Shown here one piece after another: positions 10,101 through 19,670 of a stretch of 47,672 nucleotides of DNA (its first letter is position 1; every line of letters starts with the position of its first letter). Made by a program: the position numbers and the translations under genes. This DNA is from Verrucomicrobiota bacterium (GTDB lineage: Bacteria; Verrucomicrobiota; Verrucomicrobiia; Opitutales; Oceanipulchritudinaceae). A model generated the notes under the pieces. The model did not search any database. It saw nothing but the letters and a program-made list of their open reading frames with translations, and was not told the DNA's origin. The stretch covers positions 1 through 47,672 of the forward strand of contig JAJOKB010000036.1 in NCBI GenBank assembly GCA_021208135.1, read 5' to 3'.

Positions 10101-11778
10101 AACAGGGGCGCTTGTCCGACGCGGTGGAAACTGCTCAGGACGTTTTGGTTATGGATCCTCGGCACGGTGAGGCACGGGAAATTGAGCGCAGTGCAACCTT
10201 ACAAATTCAGCGTCAGAGAGGGGATCGTATGCGCGATTTGCGCGACCTGATTCGCAGCGATCCACGCAACCTCGATCATCATCTTGAGATGGGCAGACTG
10301 TTGCGCGATGAGCAAATGTACGTTGAGGCATTGCGCCGCTATCAATTGTATTTGCGTGCCAATCCATTGGACATGGAGGTTCGCAGAGAGTATGCCCAAA
10401 TGTTGTCTTGGGTAGGCGAAAACTATGATCAGGCGGTGCTGGAGTTCCGTGAATTGATCGATTTTTTCCCGGATGATATCGGCCTGCGCGTGCAATATGC
10501 CCGATTGTTGATGCAAAACCGTGAGCATTGGGCGGAAGCCGAAGCTGAATTGCTCGACCTGACCCTGTTTGATCCCGGCAACTTTGAAGTGCCCATTCTT
10601 CTTGCCGACCTGTACCGCTTTCAGGGGCGTTATCCCGAAGCCCGCGAAATTTATCAGGATGTCATTCGGCTGACTTCAGTCAATTGGTATGATACCCAGC
10701 GTGGTTCACGCATCCTCTCTCCGCAGCAGCAGCATAGCCAACGCAGGCCGGTGCGTGGCGAACGCAGTATCTGGGTGGACGAAGAGGCGTTTCGTGGAGG
10801 ACGATTTGCTGTTCAGGCACTGCCTGGCCTGGAGGACGACTACGAGGCCGCCCGTACTGGGTTGCTGCAATTGCAGAAGGCCCTGCGTCCTCAGTTGACC
10901 GCATTCATTGGTTTTGCCGCAGATAATGAAGATTACACAGAATTGCTTGCCGGCGCACGATTCACCTATTTTCTGCGCACTGGAACATCTATTTACATCG
11001 GAGTGAATTACAATCGCGCCCGTGAACGCGGTGGTGATCCGGAAAACGCCCGTATGCTGGGCGGAGTACTGGGAGTCAGCGGGCGCATGGCCAAAGACCT
11101 GACCGGTACGGCAGAACTGCGCGGGCAGTGGTATCGCGGAAATTTGCGGCGCAGTACATTTGGTGGTTTACTCAGTGCCACCTACGCGGTGACGCCTAAC
11201 TACAGCACTACCCTGAGCTACACCAAATTTGATGCTATTCAGGAAGTGAAAACGGTGCGTTCGCTGGCGGAAGGAGTCAGTGTCGACAGGTTTGCGTTGG
11301 ACTGGACCAGCAATCCCGCATACCGGGTCACTTATCAACCCTTCTGGCGTCGTTTGTTTTTCGATGGCCGCGTCAGTTACGCCAGCTTCTCCGATGGCAA
11401 CAGGCAAACCGCTATTTTATTGCGCCCCTATTACCGGTTGCGGGAAGATCCGACCATCGATTTTGCGCTCGGTTGGCGTAGTTTGGGTTATTCCCGTGAA
11501 TCGCCCCTGTATTGGTCTCCCTCGCGCCATAGTGGACCTTTTATGCAACTTCGCATAGCTGGTGAAGGTATTTGGCAGATTAATTACGACGTCCGGGCTG
11601 AGTTAATGATTCCCACTGAGGTGGGCAGTGTTACCCGTGGCATTTCCGCGCGTTTACCCGCGCCCTCGGCAGCGATTTTACCGCTGGCTTGACCTTGAGC
11701 GCATCAGAAACCCCGCGTGAGGAAGACGAAATCTATCGCTACGGTGCGATCTTCTTCGATCTCTTCTACCGCTTCTAA
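7137..11778 (+). CDS. Giant TPR protein with outer-membrane beta-barrel, polysaccharide exporter (PgaA/PelB/BcsC-like; frameshifted)
   Basis: A 1546-residue protein after five indel repairs: extra C in 7550-7554, extra A in 7859-7866, extra C near 9478, a missing base near 9954 and a missing T near 11653-11655. A signal peptide ends near 'THFAHAQ'. Then about 1200 residues of TPR-type helical pairs follow, with recurring 'NPRD..LRLELAR' and 'YLQLRPDD..VRREYAQLLSW' blocks. From about 10890 the sequence changes to alternating polar/aromatic beta strands, ending in a terminal Phe ('AIFFDLFYRF'), the C-terminal signature of outer-membrane barrels. This is the layout of PgaA, PelB and BcsC, which guide a polymer through the periplasm and out. 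The repaired stop is TAA at 11776-11778, directly before the Shine-Dalgarno of the deacetylase. ATG codons at 7149 and 7155 are alternative starts. The TPR part contains three 244-residue super-repeats, listed separately. Confidence 0.85.
8540..10745 (+). repeat. Three tandem ~244-codon super-repeats inside the TPR exporter
   Basis: The blocks 'HPGYRIMSLERKVQANPR', 'QPEFRIARFRSAIEQNPR' and 'LPDYRIATMRAQISANPR' start each unit. Their conserved Pro codons are at 8543, 9278 and 10010, spacings of 735 and 732 bases. Within each unit the order is the same: an 'NPR..ARL' TPR, a second TPR with 'R.R.MR.L', 'YL..RPDD..RR.YAQLLSW', and 'FPDD..LR'. The third unit runs into the start of the barrel. Amino-acid identity between units is partial, so this is an old duplication. 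Confidence 0.7.
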
Positions 11779-11779
11779 T

Positions 11780-11784
11780 GGAGG
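11780..11784 (+). promoter_or_regulatory. Strong Shine-Dalgarno that fixes the deacetylase start
   Basis: GGAGG lies 7 bases before the ATG at 11792. It begins one base after the repaired stop of the exporter gene. It supports 11792 over the in-frame upstream codon at 11717, and in turn supports the exporter ending at 11778. Confidence 0.7.
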
Positions 11785-11791
11785 ATTCAAT

Positions 11792-13554
11792 ATGCTGACA
11801 AGATGTTCCATTTTCATGATTCTGTTGGTAGCGATTGTGTTCTCAACCTCAGTCAATGCACAGCCCTTGCAGCGTGCATTCGTTGTACGCCCCACGGACA
11901 CCTCACAATACGCTCCCGACAATGATCCCGTTCCGCTGTGGCAGAATTTTCTCCGTGCTTTCGATGTTTTCGCCGTACCGGTTGATCTTGAGGAAATTGG
12001 CAGTGCACTCATCGACGCCAATTTGTTGGTATTGCCTGATATTCGCGAAATCAGCGGTGCGCAGCGCGACGCAATCCTGTCCTTTTTACAGCGCGGAGGA
12101 CAGGTGATTATGACCGGTCGCACTGGGCAGACCAGTCGCGGTGAAACTCGATCATTAGCCAGTTCGCTCGGACTAAACTATCAGGATCTGCCCACGCATC
12201 GCGATTTGGCATGGTGGGTAGTTGTGGACGAACCGGGGCGCTATGTTGCCGGGATTCCGCGGATGCAACGCATGGCTGTTCAAACAGTGCAACCAGTGGC
12301 GTTGGCCAATCCTTCGTCATCCGTTATGTTTTGGTTGTCGGGCGAAGTGGCAAAGCCGGATTATGACGCAGCCGCCCGCAACTCAGCGGTGCATGTTGGT
12401 AGCCATGGTGCTGGAAAGTTTTTGTGGACTGGCTTTGGCATAGCAGACTTGGGCGGTGATTTCCCTTCCACTGAAGTCTCTGTACGCCTGTTTGAAAATA
12501 TTTTGAATGACTTCAAAGGATTGCCTGCCATCGAACTCTCGCCGTGGCCGTTTCCTTTTCGCACTGCCATTATTTATTCAATGGACGTGGAAGAGCGTTT
12601 TGGGAACATGAATTTCGTGCATGAAATCCCCGGATTGAATGCCATCACCTATTTCATCCTGACATTTTCTGCCGACCTTCATCAGAACATCCTGAATGAA
12701 ATTGGACAGAATAAGGACATACGTCGTCATCGCCAGCCCGATACCGATTTGGTCACGCAAATCAGGCCTGGAGCGGAAGTTGCCGTTCATGGTGACAACC
12801 ACGACCTCTTCCGTGGCCAGACACTGGAGCAGCAGAAAATGCGTTTGAGGCGAACCAGTGATTATATTCAGCAAATTACAGGGCATCGTCCCATCGGCTT
12901 CCGCCCTCCCGAGGAGTCTTATGATTTCTTCACGCTGCAGGCACTTTTATACAACGATTTTGAGTATATTCTGGGCGATAATGAACCTGACAGAGCGCAG
13001 CCCAGGATATTGCGCGTGGGTAATCAGCGCATGGTGCAAATGGCTATTTTGAACAAAGACGATGTCAATCTCATCACTCAGGCGCGCGTCCGCCTCCGGA
13101 CGTGGTACTGGATAATTATTTGCGTGACATCGACAGCATTTTCAGGCGCGGCGGATTGTATATTGTGAATTTGCATTCCCAGATTCTGGCGGTGAGCGAA
13201 TATTTGCCTGTTTTGGCAGATGTGGTGCGCTACACCAATCAATTGGAGACCTGGACAGTGAATGCTGCTGCCATGCACGATTGGTGGTTGCGCCGCGATG
13301 GTATTCGCAAGGAAGTGCACGAACGCAACACTCTGGGGGTCCGATTCAGCACTGGCAACTTTGGGCGCTCTGTTGTCGAAGATATTGCTATTAATGTTTG
13401 GATCCCGGACAATGCACGCACTGTGCGCGTTGAATCTCCGGCAGGTGGCCGCCGAGTACTGGATTTTATCCGCGACCGAAATAAAGTGATCATCCGAATC
13501 CCGCGACTGGCTCCGGGCGAAACATTGGAGTACGACGTACAATGGCGAGAGTAA
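11792..13554 (+). CDS. Polysaccharide deacetylase (NodB/CE4-like) with GATase-like N-terminal domain (frameshifted)
   Basis: A 587-residue periplasmic protein after adding one base near 13085. A signal peptide ends at 'STSVNAQ'. Residues about 35-250 form a class I glutamine-amidotransferase-like or flavodoxin-like domain ('LLVLPDIREISGAQRDAILSF') without an obvious catalytic Cys. A NodB-type domain follows with all motifs: 'YSMDVEERF' (metal/base Asp, DVE type as in exosortase-linked deacetylases), 'VHGDNHD' (the H-x3-H metal pair) and 'GFRPPEES' (catalytic Arg-Pro-Pro). The C-terminal 100 residues are beta-rich. It should remove N-acetyl groups from the nascent polymer in the periplasm, like PgaB or PelA. 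PelA also puts a flavodoxin-like domain before its deacetylase. Its TAA at 13552-13554 overlaps the GT2 start by 13 bases, suggesting translational coupling. Confidence 0.82.
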
Positions 13555-14907
13555 GGGTTAAGGAATACATTTACTTGTTTCTCATCCTCGGACTGGGGAT
13601 GTTGCTCACAGGGTGGACAATAGTGGCCTATCTGGCGATTTTGCTCAATATCCGGGATATTCCTTCTGCGTTCGTAAATATCTCCACTATCGTGCTGGTC
13701 GGATTTTTGGTACTGTTAATTATTAGATATCTCGTTTTGTTATGGGCTTCCTATCACCAGCACCGTGAAAGTTTGGAATTTAACCGCAAAATGCGTGAGA
13801 TTTCATTCACACCCTCGGTCAGTATCATGGTACCAGCGCACAATGAGGGTGTTGGCATTGAAGCGTCCATTCAATCGTTGCTTGAACTGGATTACCCATT
13901 TCTGGATATCGTTGTCATTAATGATGGGTCCAAGGATGATACCCTGGAACGTGCACTGAAGTGGGCAGGAACCTATCGCAATGCCCAAGTTCGGGTTGTC
14001 GACACAGGTGTTAATGTGGGCAAAGCTGCCGCTCTCAACATTGGCATTTCGCAATCTGACAGCGAAATCATCGTTACTATGGATGCTGATTCGCGCCTGG
14101 AGCCGCAGTCGATCATTCGTGGTGTGGCCCATTTTATTGATCCAGAGGTTGTAGCCGTTGCCGGTAACGTCAAAGTTGTTAATCGCGAAAACCTGCTGAG
14201 TAAATTGCAGGCCTTGGAATATATCCTTGGGCTGAATTTGGTTCGCCGGTCACAAGGATTTTTCCAGTGCGTTAACATCATCCCAGGTCCGATGGGGTTT
14301 TTCCGCAGGAAAGTTTTGGAAGAAGTTGGCGGCTACGAAAGTGATACATTTGCTGAGGACTGTGATTTGACGGTGAAAATGTTGGCCAGGGGAATGAAGG
14401 TGAACTACGAAACCTGAATCCGTCTCATGGACTGAAGCGCCTATCACCGCTAACGGTTTGTTGACCCAGCGCTATCGGTGGACACGCGGTATTTTGCAGG
14501 CCCTGCTCAAGAATAAGTATGCCCTGTTTCATGTGCGTCGGTCCGGGGTCATCAACAGCGTCGTTATGTGGTATATGTTCTTTGAGGCTATCATTGGCCG
14601 TTCATGAACATTTTTCGGCAATATCTTCTTTCTGTTTCATCGCCGGTTGGTATGGAGCGGTCAATTTGCTGCTGCTTTGGTGGCTGATTCTGCTGTTACT
14701 GGATGTTATCGCCGCATTGCATTGCAGTATCGTTTGAGGAAGAAGAGCTGTCGCTGGTCTTTTTTTGCCATTCCTTACCGCATGTTTTTCATTTTCGCTA
14801 TCGATGTTACCAAGATGCTCGCCACCATTGAAGAGATATTCAAGGTCAAGATGTCCTGGGGCACCATTGAGCGCCGCGGCACCATTGCCCTAAAGCCTAA
14901 GCAATAA
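13542..14907 (+). CDS. Processive family 2 glycosyltransferase, membrane polysaccharide synthase (frameshifted)
   Basis: A 453-residue protein after six indel repairs: extra T at 14415, missing T near 14594, and extra T in 14611-14615, 14635-14637, 14733-14735 and 14760-14766. Two N-terminal membrane helices lie at about 10-35 and 47-70. The GT-A domain has 'VPAHNEG', D128 in 'VINDGS', 'MDADSR' (D181/D183), 'FAEDCDLT' and the processive-synthase signature 'TQRYRWTRG'. Two or three further membrane helices follow ('LLLLWWLILLLLDVIAALH'). This matches PgaC/IcaA, NodC and hyaluronan synthases, which polymerise UDP-sugars, often UDP-GlcNAc, and push the chain through the membrane. There is no PilZ domain in the protein itself, unlike BcsA. 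The start overlaps the deacetylase end, with GGAG about 10 bases upstream. The sugar used cannot be read from the sequence; GlcNAc is inferred from the deacetylase and GH18 neighbours. Confidence 0.88.
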
Positions 14908-14929
14908 CCCATTTGTCGGAGAACACATT

Positions 14930-15175
14930 ATGGAACCTGTAGCAGTTATCGCCACAATCATTCTAGTAGCCACTTTGCTAACGTTGGTATTTTCATTTAT
15001 GGCTTATGTCATTACCAGAGCAAAGAAGTTGCTGCCACAGCGTCGCGCCGCAGCTCCGCTGGCAGAGGGTGAATCCGTGACCACCCGGATTTATTTTCAA
15101 CGTTATTTACCTGGTAACGCTACCAAGGTGGGTGCCACGGTCAACAAAGCCCCAGAGGGTGATCAATGGATGTAA
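14930..15175 (+). CDS. Small single-helix membrane protein of the polysaccharide operon
   Basis: An 81-residue protein with one strong membrane helix at about residues 5-29 and a basic stretch ('RAKKLLPQRR') just after it, so the C-terminal half is probably cytoplasmic. GGAG about 9 bases before the ATG supports the start. It lies 22 bases after the synthase and its end overlaps the next start (15166) by 10 bases. By position it could play the part of PgaD, the small partner of PgaC that responds to c-di-GMP, but PgaD has two helices and I see no sequence likeness. Function unknown. Confidence 0.65.
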   Translation: MEPVAVIATIILVATLLTLVFSFMAYVITRAKKLLPQRRAAAPLAEGESVTTRIYFQRYLPGNATKVGATVNKAPEGDQWM

Positions 15176-17105
15176 GAAGAAAGAAGCTGCGGGTTACCTT
15201 TTTCTTTTTGGCGTTCATTGGATTCCTGATCGTCACCACTTCCTTTTACATTTACAATCAAATCCAAGTGCATTTGGGGACGACCAACTCCCCTATCCAT
15301 TTGGTGGTTAATAAAATACCATTGTACCCAAGCAGGGTGTAATCGGCGGTATTAATGTGGCTATCCTGCAGTCGGGCTACACTGCCGAACATCTCGCTCG
15401 CGCGCTGAAAACGGAAGAGGAAAAGCAGGCGGTGCGGCGTAATTTTCAAGAATTGTCACGGTTTTGGCGGCAACAATTTGCTGCTCGCAGAATCAATGCT
15501 GATATCATCAATGACCGTCAATTACTCACCGATCTGTACCGTTACAACGTTCTGGTATTGCCCTTGGTTCATTGCATGAGCGATGAGCAAATCGAGGCAG
15601 TCAAAGCTTTTGTTGATGCCAACAAAGGTGTGTTAATGACCCATATTTCCGGCAATCGCGATGAGGAAGGCACTGAGCGCCACTGGTCATTGACGGAAGA
15701 CATTACCGGAGGACGCCCCATTTTTGACCTGCGTTTGCGCGAGGGTTCCACCTTCCATCAAATGCACAGCATTGGACTGACCCCGATCACCGCCAATCTG
15801 GCCCCTGGCGCACCGATCAGCATTGCCAGTTTTGATGCTCCCTTGAGGCTTCGACTGCGTGAGGGGCGTGTGTTTCCTGCGGCTGTTTGGCTGCCTGTGG
15901 ACGAAATGCATACTGGTCGCGTGCGCGAAGATACTGCCATCGCATTTGGCGAATATCTAGGCGGACGATTTGTATGGATGGGATTCACTGTGAATGGGGT
16001 AGGCCCGCAACGCAAAAATTGGGAGCGGGTTGATCGCATTATTGACAACGCGATCCAATGGGTCAGCCATCGCGCAGTCATGTCCACTATGCCTTGGCCA
16101 GAAGGTCGCCCAGTTGCTACTTTTGCGATTAAGGCTGAACGGGATATTGCGCGTGGTGCTTCCGTTCAGCGAGTGTTTGCCGAAAAAGGGATCCGTCCCG
16201 CGCTCCTGCTTTCGCCGGACAACCTCTCCATCAATCAGATGCTTCTGCAAAGCATGCGTGATTCTGTTGAGTTTGGTTTGCATCTGGACATCACCAAAGA
16301 GCGACAAAAGGAAGGGTTTGATACTGCTTTTGAGCAACGTTTGCAACGGGGTCGCAATGAATTCCGCAGTATTCTTGAGATCGATGTCACCAGCTTCAAC
16401 TTGGCCGTCAGGCCTGAACCTGGTATTAACCATACTCTGGATAAATTTTTGCGCATGGGCTATGAATTCCTGTGGATCGATGAAAATGACTCCTATGCCC
16501 CCGAAATACCACCGATTTATAACCAGCCATTGTTTCGGCGTTTGAGAACTCCGGTCCTGTTTTTTCAGAGTGGCAATCCCGCTAAATTGTATCCTGATTT
16601 CAACCCCAATCAAGAATGGTCGACGGCCCAACGGCGTGACTTGTTGAGTACCTGGATCAGGGATTTTGAGTTTACCCGTAGTCTGAATGCATTACACACC
16701 GGAATTCTGCCTGCTTCAGCTGTTGGAACAGATGCCACCTTGCCAATTCTTTCCGAGTTTCTACAGCACGTGCGCGGTAGCGGGGCATGGCTGGCATCCC
16801 CATCAGAAGTAGCTGAGCAGTGGCGACATCATGAATCCCTTCGCGCCCGTTTGATCGAATCGGCGAGGATGCTAACCATTATCGTTTCTAACGACAGTAA
16901 TGTGGCTTTACCTCCATTCAGGTTAAGGATCTTTCCAGGCAGAATGTCATCTTCAGTCAGTGTGCGTGCTGAGCGTATTTATGTTTCGATACCGGAACAT
17001 GTCATCAATACCTCCGAGGGTTACATAGACCTGATTTTCAGTGATCTCGGACGACGCGAAAACCGGATTTATTATGTTGAACTCAACCTACCCCGGGATC
17101 GGTGA
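15166..17105 (+). CDS. Membrane-anchored NodB-like protein lacking catalytic motifs (pseudo-deacetylase; frameshifted)
   Basis: A 646-residue protein once one A is added in 15313-15316, joining 'HLVVNK' to 'NTIVPKQGVIGGINVAIL'. It has an N-terminal membrane anchor at about residues 8-28. It repeats the architecture of the gene at 11792: a GATase-like domain ('YNVLVLPLVHCMSDEQIEAV') then a NodB-like fold. The catalytic signatures are gone: 'TFAIKAERD' replaces the Asp motif, 'FGLHLDIT' keeps one His of H-x3-H, and 'AVRPEPG' replaces the Arg-Pro-Pro motif. It is probably not an enzyme and may bind polymer or hold the active deacetylase. The ATG at 15166 sits inside the end of the small membrane gene. 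Its TGA at 17103-17105 overlaps the ATG of the GH18 gene. That it is an ancient paralogue of the active deacetylase is my inference from shared domain order. Confidence 0.7.
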
Positions 17106-18364
17106 TGGGTAGTCTTTTGAGTAGAGTATTTTTGGTATTTTGTGCCAGTTTGGCTTTTGTAATGACAGGTTGCGCGGCACAGCAGCAACTATCTGGACAC
17201 CGGAGTTATCCGTTTGTGGTCGTTGGCTATTTTGCCGAATGGGGAATTTACACTGCAGATTACACTTTGGCGGATGTGCCGGCGGATAGGCTTACTCATT
17301 TGATCTATTCTTTTGCCAAGATTGAGGATGGTCGCATTGCCATCGTCGATCCTCAAGCTGCGCTTCATTTTGAAATGCCTGCAGATCGCCCGGAATCCTG
17401 GCCTGCAGGGCAGTTGGCGCAACTGAGAACCCTGAGGGAACGCAACCCGCACCTTAAAGTCATGGTTGCTTTGGGCGGATGGACACTTTCGGCGAATTTT
17501 TCGGATGCTGTTTTAGACGACAGTTCCAGAAAACGGCTGGCAGCTTCGATTGTTACGTTTTTACGTGAACACAGTTTGGATGGTGTGGATCTGGATTGGG
17601 AGTACCCTGTCGCTGGAGGTCTTCCGGATAATGTCAATCGTCCCGAAGATAAAGAGAACTACGTTAAGTTTGTTCGCATTCTCAGGTCCTTGCTGAATGA
17701 GTACCGTACCACTCGAGGAGAGCGCTATTTAATCACTGTGGCGACGCCCGCCCCTGACAATTATTTGCGCAACTTTGATTTGCGCGCCATGGCAGCTTAT
17801 GTGGATTGGTTCAATATCATGGCCTATGACTATGAAGGCGCCTGGAGCCCGCAAACCGGTCACTTGGCGCCTCTTCTAAGCCGCGACGGTCGCCCATCTG
17901 TTGCCAGCACCGTGCAGGCACATTTGAAGCAGGGGGTGGGCAAGCATCAATTAGTGCTTGGTGTTCCTCTGTACGCCAGGGCTTGGAATGGTGTCAGCGC
18001 TGTTGACCATGGGCTGTTTCAACCAGCAAGAGGACCCTTCGAAGGCGGTGAGGAGCCTGGCTTTATCAATTATGGTACGCTTATGCGTCGTCATTTAAGC
18101 GATCCAGAGGCTTACCGGGTTCACAGCGATAGTAAGTCGGGTGCTGACTTTATCTTCAACGAGGCATTGCAGGGCGGCAGCTGGTTTTCTTTCGAGACCC
18201 CGCGTACTTTCCGCAACAAGCTGAGTTGGGCGCGCGGTAAACCTCTTCGTGGAATCATGTTCTGGAGTCTTGAAGGAGACCTCAGAACACCCGGTCATAG
18301 TCTTTCGCTGCTGCAACAGCTGCCGGTCCAATCCAGAGCATTACAACCAGAGACCGACGATTAG
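17105..18364 (+). CDS. GH18 glycoside hydrolase, lipoprotein
   Basis: A 419-residue unbroken protein. Residues 1-23 are a lipoprotein signal with lipobox 'MTGC' (C23). The TIM barrel starts 'VVGYFAEWG', has the strand 'KVMVALGGWT', and carries the full catalytic signature DGVDLDWE (159-166, acid E166), then 'MAYDYEG' and 'MFWSLEGD'. Active-site residues are all present, so it should be an active chitinase-family enzyme acting on beta-1,4-linked GlcNAc chains with substrate-assisted catalysis. The start ATG overlaps the previous stop (TGATG); a GTG at 17102 is possible. It is the last gene of the operon and lies 2 bases from the convergent PilZ stop. Hydrolases in synthase operons (BcsZ, PgaB, PelA) trim the product during export, and that is the likely role. 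A role in feeding on external chitin is less likely given the operon. Confidence 0.9.
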   Translation: MGSLLSRVFLVFCASLAFVMTGCAAQQQLSGHRSYPFVVVGYFAEWGIYTADYTLADVPADRLTHLIYSFAKIEDGRIAIVDPQAALHFEMPADRPESWPAGQLAQLRTLRERNPHLKVMVALGGWTLSANFSDAVLDDSSRKRLAASIVTFLREHSLDGVDLDWEYPVAGGLPDNVNRPEDKENYVKFVRILRSLLNEYRTTRGERYLITVATPAPDNYLRNFDLRAMAAYVDWFNIMAYDYEGAWSPQTGHLAPLLSRDGRPSVASTVQAHLKQGVGKHQLVLGVPLYARAWNGVSAVDHGLFQPARGPFEGGEEPGFINYGTLMRRHLSDPEAYRVHSDSKSGADFIFNEALQGGSWFSFETPRTFRNKLSWARGKPLRGIMFWSLEGDLRTPGHSLSLLQQLPVQSRALQPETDD

Positions 18365-18366
18365 TC

Positions 18367-18753
18367 TCAGTTGGACTTCGCCTGCAGGAGGCGTATCCAT
18401 TCCGCGAAAAGAAAATACACCCGGTCAAATTCCACACCTGACCGGAATTTACCGTTTTCCAAGGGCAGTTGATTGCGCAGTACGCAGTGAATGAGGACAG
18501 GTTGTGCCATGATGGCATCAGGCATCACCTCCGGTGGCGTGATTTTCAGAGTGATCCTTGTCCCGGTTGCAATCTCTTCGGCGCAGGTGAAGGCAGCTCC
18601 ACTCACACTGATATCCAGCAGTGATTCATCGCGCCACTGGGTTCCGGCCACGTCTTTAGGTTTCCACTGTACTTTACAGTCAAGATTGTAGCGCTCGCTC
18701 CGCCGACGATCTTTTCCCGTGGTGCCTTCGGCTTGATCAAAAGTAGTGTGCAT
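18367..18753 (-). CDS. PilZ-domain c-di-GMP-binding protein
   Basis: A 128-residue single-domain protein. Both c-di-GMP binding signatures are present: the RxxxR loop in 'RRRSERYNL' near residue 17 and 'DISVSGAAF' (D/NxSxxG) near residue 47. No other domain is attached, so it probably acts as a free effector that binds a partner. It is the last gene of the HD-GYP, GGDEF, PilZ operon, 8 bases after the GGDEF gene, and it ends 2 bases from the end of the polysaccharide operon. The synthase itself has no PilZ domain, so this protein is a natural candidate for the c-di-GMP sensor of that system (inference). All key residues are present and the gene is unbroken. Confidence 0.88.
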   Translation of the reverse strand: MHTTFDQAEGTTGKDRRRSERYNLDCKVQWKPKDVAGTQWRDESLLDISVSGAAFTCAEEIATGTRITLKITPPEVMPDAIMAQPVLIHCVLRNQLPLENGKFRSGVEFDRVYFLFAEWIRLLQAKSN

Positions 18754-18761
18754 AAGGTAAT

Positions 18762-19670
18762 TTAAGGCTGTCTTTCGTTGAATACAATTCGATTCCTGCC
18801 AGACTCTTTAGCCTCATACAAAGCATTATCAGCTCGATGTAAAACCTTTTCAAGAGTCTCGCCGCCAGTGGTAGCGGTAATGCCGATACTGACCGAAAGT
18901 CTGACCGATTTGTCCTCAAATTTGAGCACTGAATTTTCGGTTTGCAGGCGGATGCGCTCGAACAAGGACAGATCATCGGCATCCTTCACCTGGGCAACCA
19001 GAATAAACTCTTCGCCGCCCCATCTGCCAACCAAATCACTTTTTCGGGTATTGTTGCGCAAAATCTCACCAAAAAGACTGAGGGCCGCATCTCCCGTAGC
19101 GTGTCCGAACTGGTCGTTCAATTTCTTGAAATAGTCCAGATCAGCCATAGCAACCAACAAAGTATGCTGTTCTCTTGCACAGCGACTCAGTTCTCTTCCG
19201 AACAGGTCCATAATGGCGCGTCGATTATAGACCTCAGTTAGCATGTCGTACATTGCCAGGTGTTCCATGCGGTTGCGTGCCTCGACCAACTGGGTTTGCA
19301 GGGCAATGGTTCTGATTCCCACCTGGATTCTGGCGCGCAACTCCTCCTGCTTGTATGGCTTGCGGATAAAGTCTGACGCACCCATGTCCAATCCTAATAC
19401 CAAATCGAACAAAGTATCTTTCGCGGTGACAAAAATGATGTAGGGAGGCACCGCCTTATCCATGAGGCGCAATTGACGGCAAACCTCGGGGCCGTCGGCT
19501 TTGGGCATTTCCCAGTCCAACAGCACAAGCTCCGGTGCATCATCGGCGCGCATGATTTCCAACGCTTTCTCGCCATCGGCCACCTCAACTGAATCAAAAC
19601 CCCAACGGTTCAGCAAACGGTGTAGCAATAGCCTCGAAACATTGTCATCATCCGCGATTAGTATCTTCAT
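18762..19670 (-). CDS. Response regulator with GGDEF domain, diguanylate cyclase
   Basis: A 302-residue protein. Residues 1-120 are a receiver domain with the acidic pocket 'ADDDN', phospho-acceptor D52 in 'LLDWEMP' and the conserved Lys in 'FIRKPY'. The GGDEF domain has 'GRWGGEEF' (GGEEF at 218-222), an active form, and an RxxD product-inhibition site (RKSD, 209-212) exactly five residues before it. It should make c-di-GMP from GTP when phosphorylated, with feedback control. The ATG at 19670 fits the receiver start; an open frame extends upstream to 19721 but would add residues not seen in receivers. It overlaps the end of the HD-GYP gene by 23 bases, so the two are translationally coupled. 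Confidence 0.93.
   Translation of the reverse strand: MKILIADDDNVSRLLLHRLLNRWGFDSVEVADGEKALEIMRADDAPELVLLDWEMPKADGPEVCRQLRLMDKAVPPYIIFVTAKDTLFDLVLGLDMGASDFIRKPYKQEELRARIQVGIRTIALQTQLVEARNRMEHLAMYDMLTEVYNRRAIMDLFGRELSRCAREQHTLLVAMADLDYFKKLNDQFGHATGDAALSLFGEILRNNTRKSDLVGRWGGEEFILVAQVKDADDLSLFERIRLQTENSVLKFEDKSVRLSVSIGITATTGGETLEKVLHRADNALYEAKESGRNRIVFNERQP

Noticed and set aside
11717..11791. Upstream start for the deacetylase at 11717
   Set aside because: This stretch codes in another frame for the last strand of the exporter barrel, and a strong Shine-Dalgarno fits the ATG at 11792.
14519..14737. Separate small membrane protein inside the GT2 region
   Set aside because: Its hydrophobic stretch is the missing membrane helix of the synthase, joined to both sides once indels are repaired.
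13542..14907. Cellulose synthase BcsA
   Set aside because: No PilZ domain, too short, and no BcsB or GH8; a deacetylase and GH18 are the partners instead.
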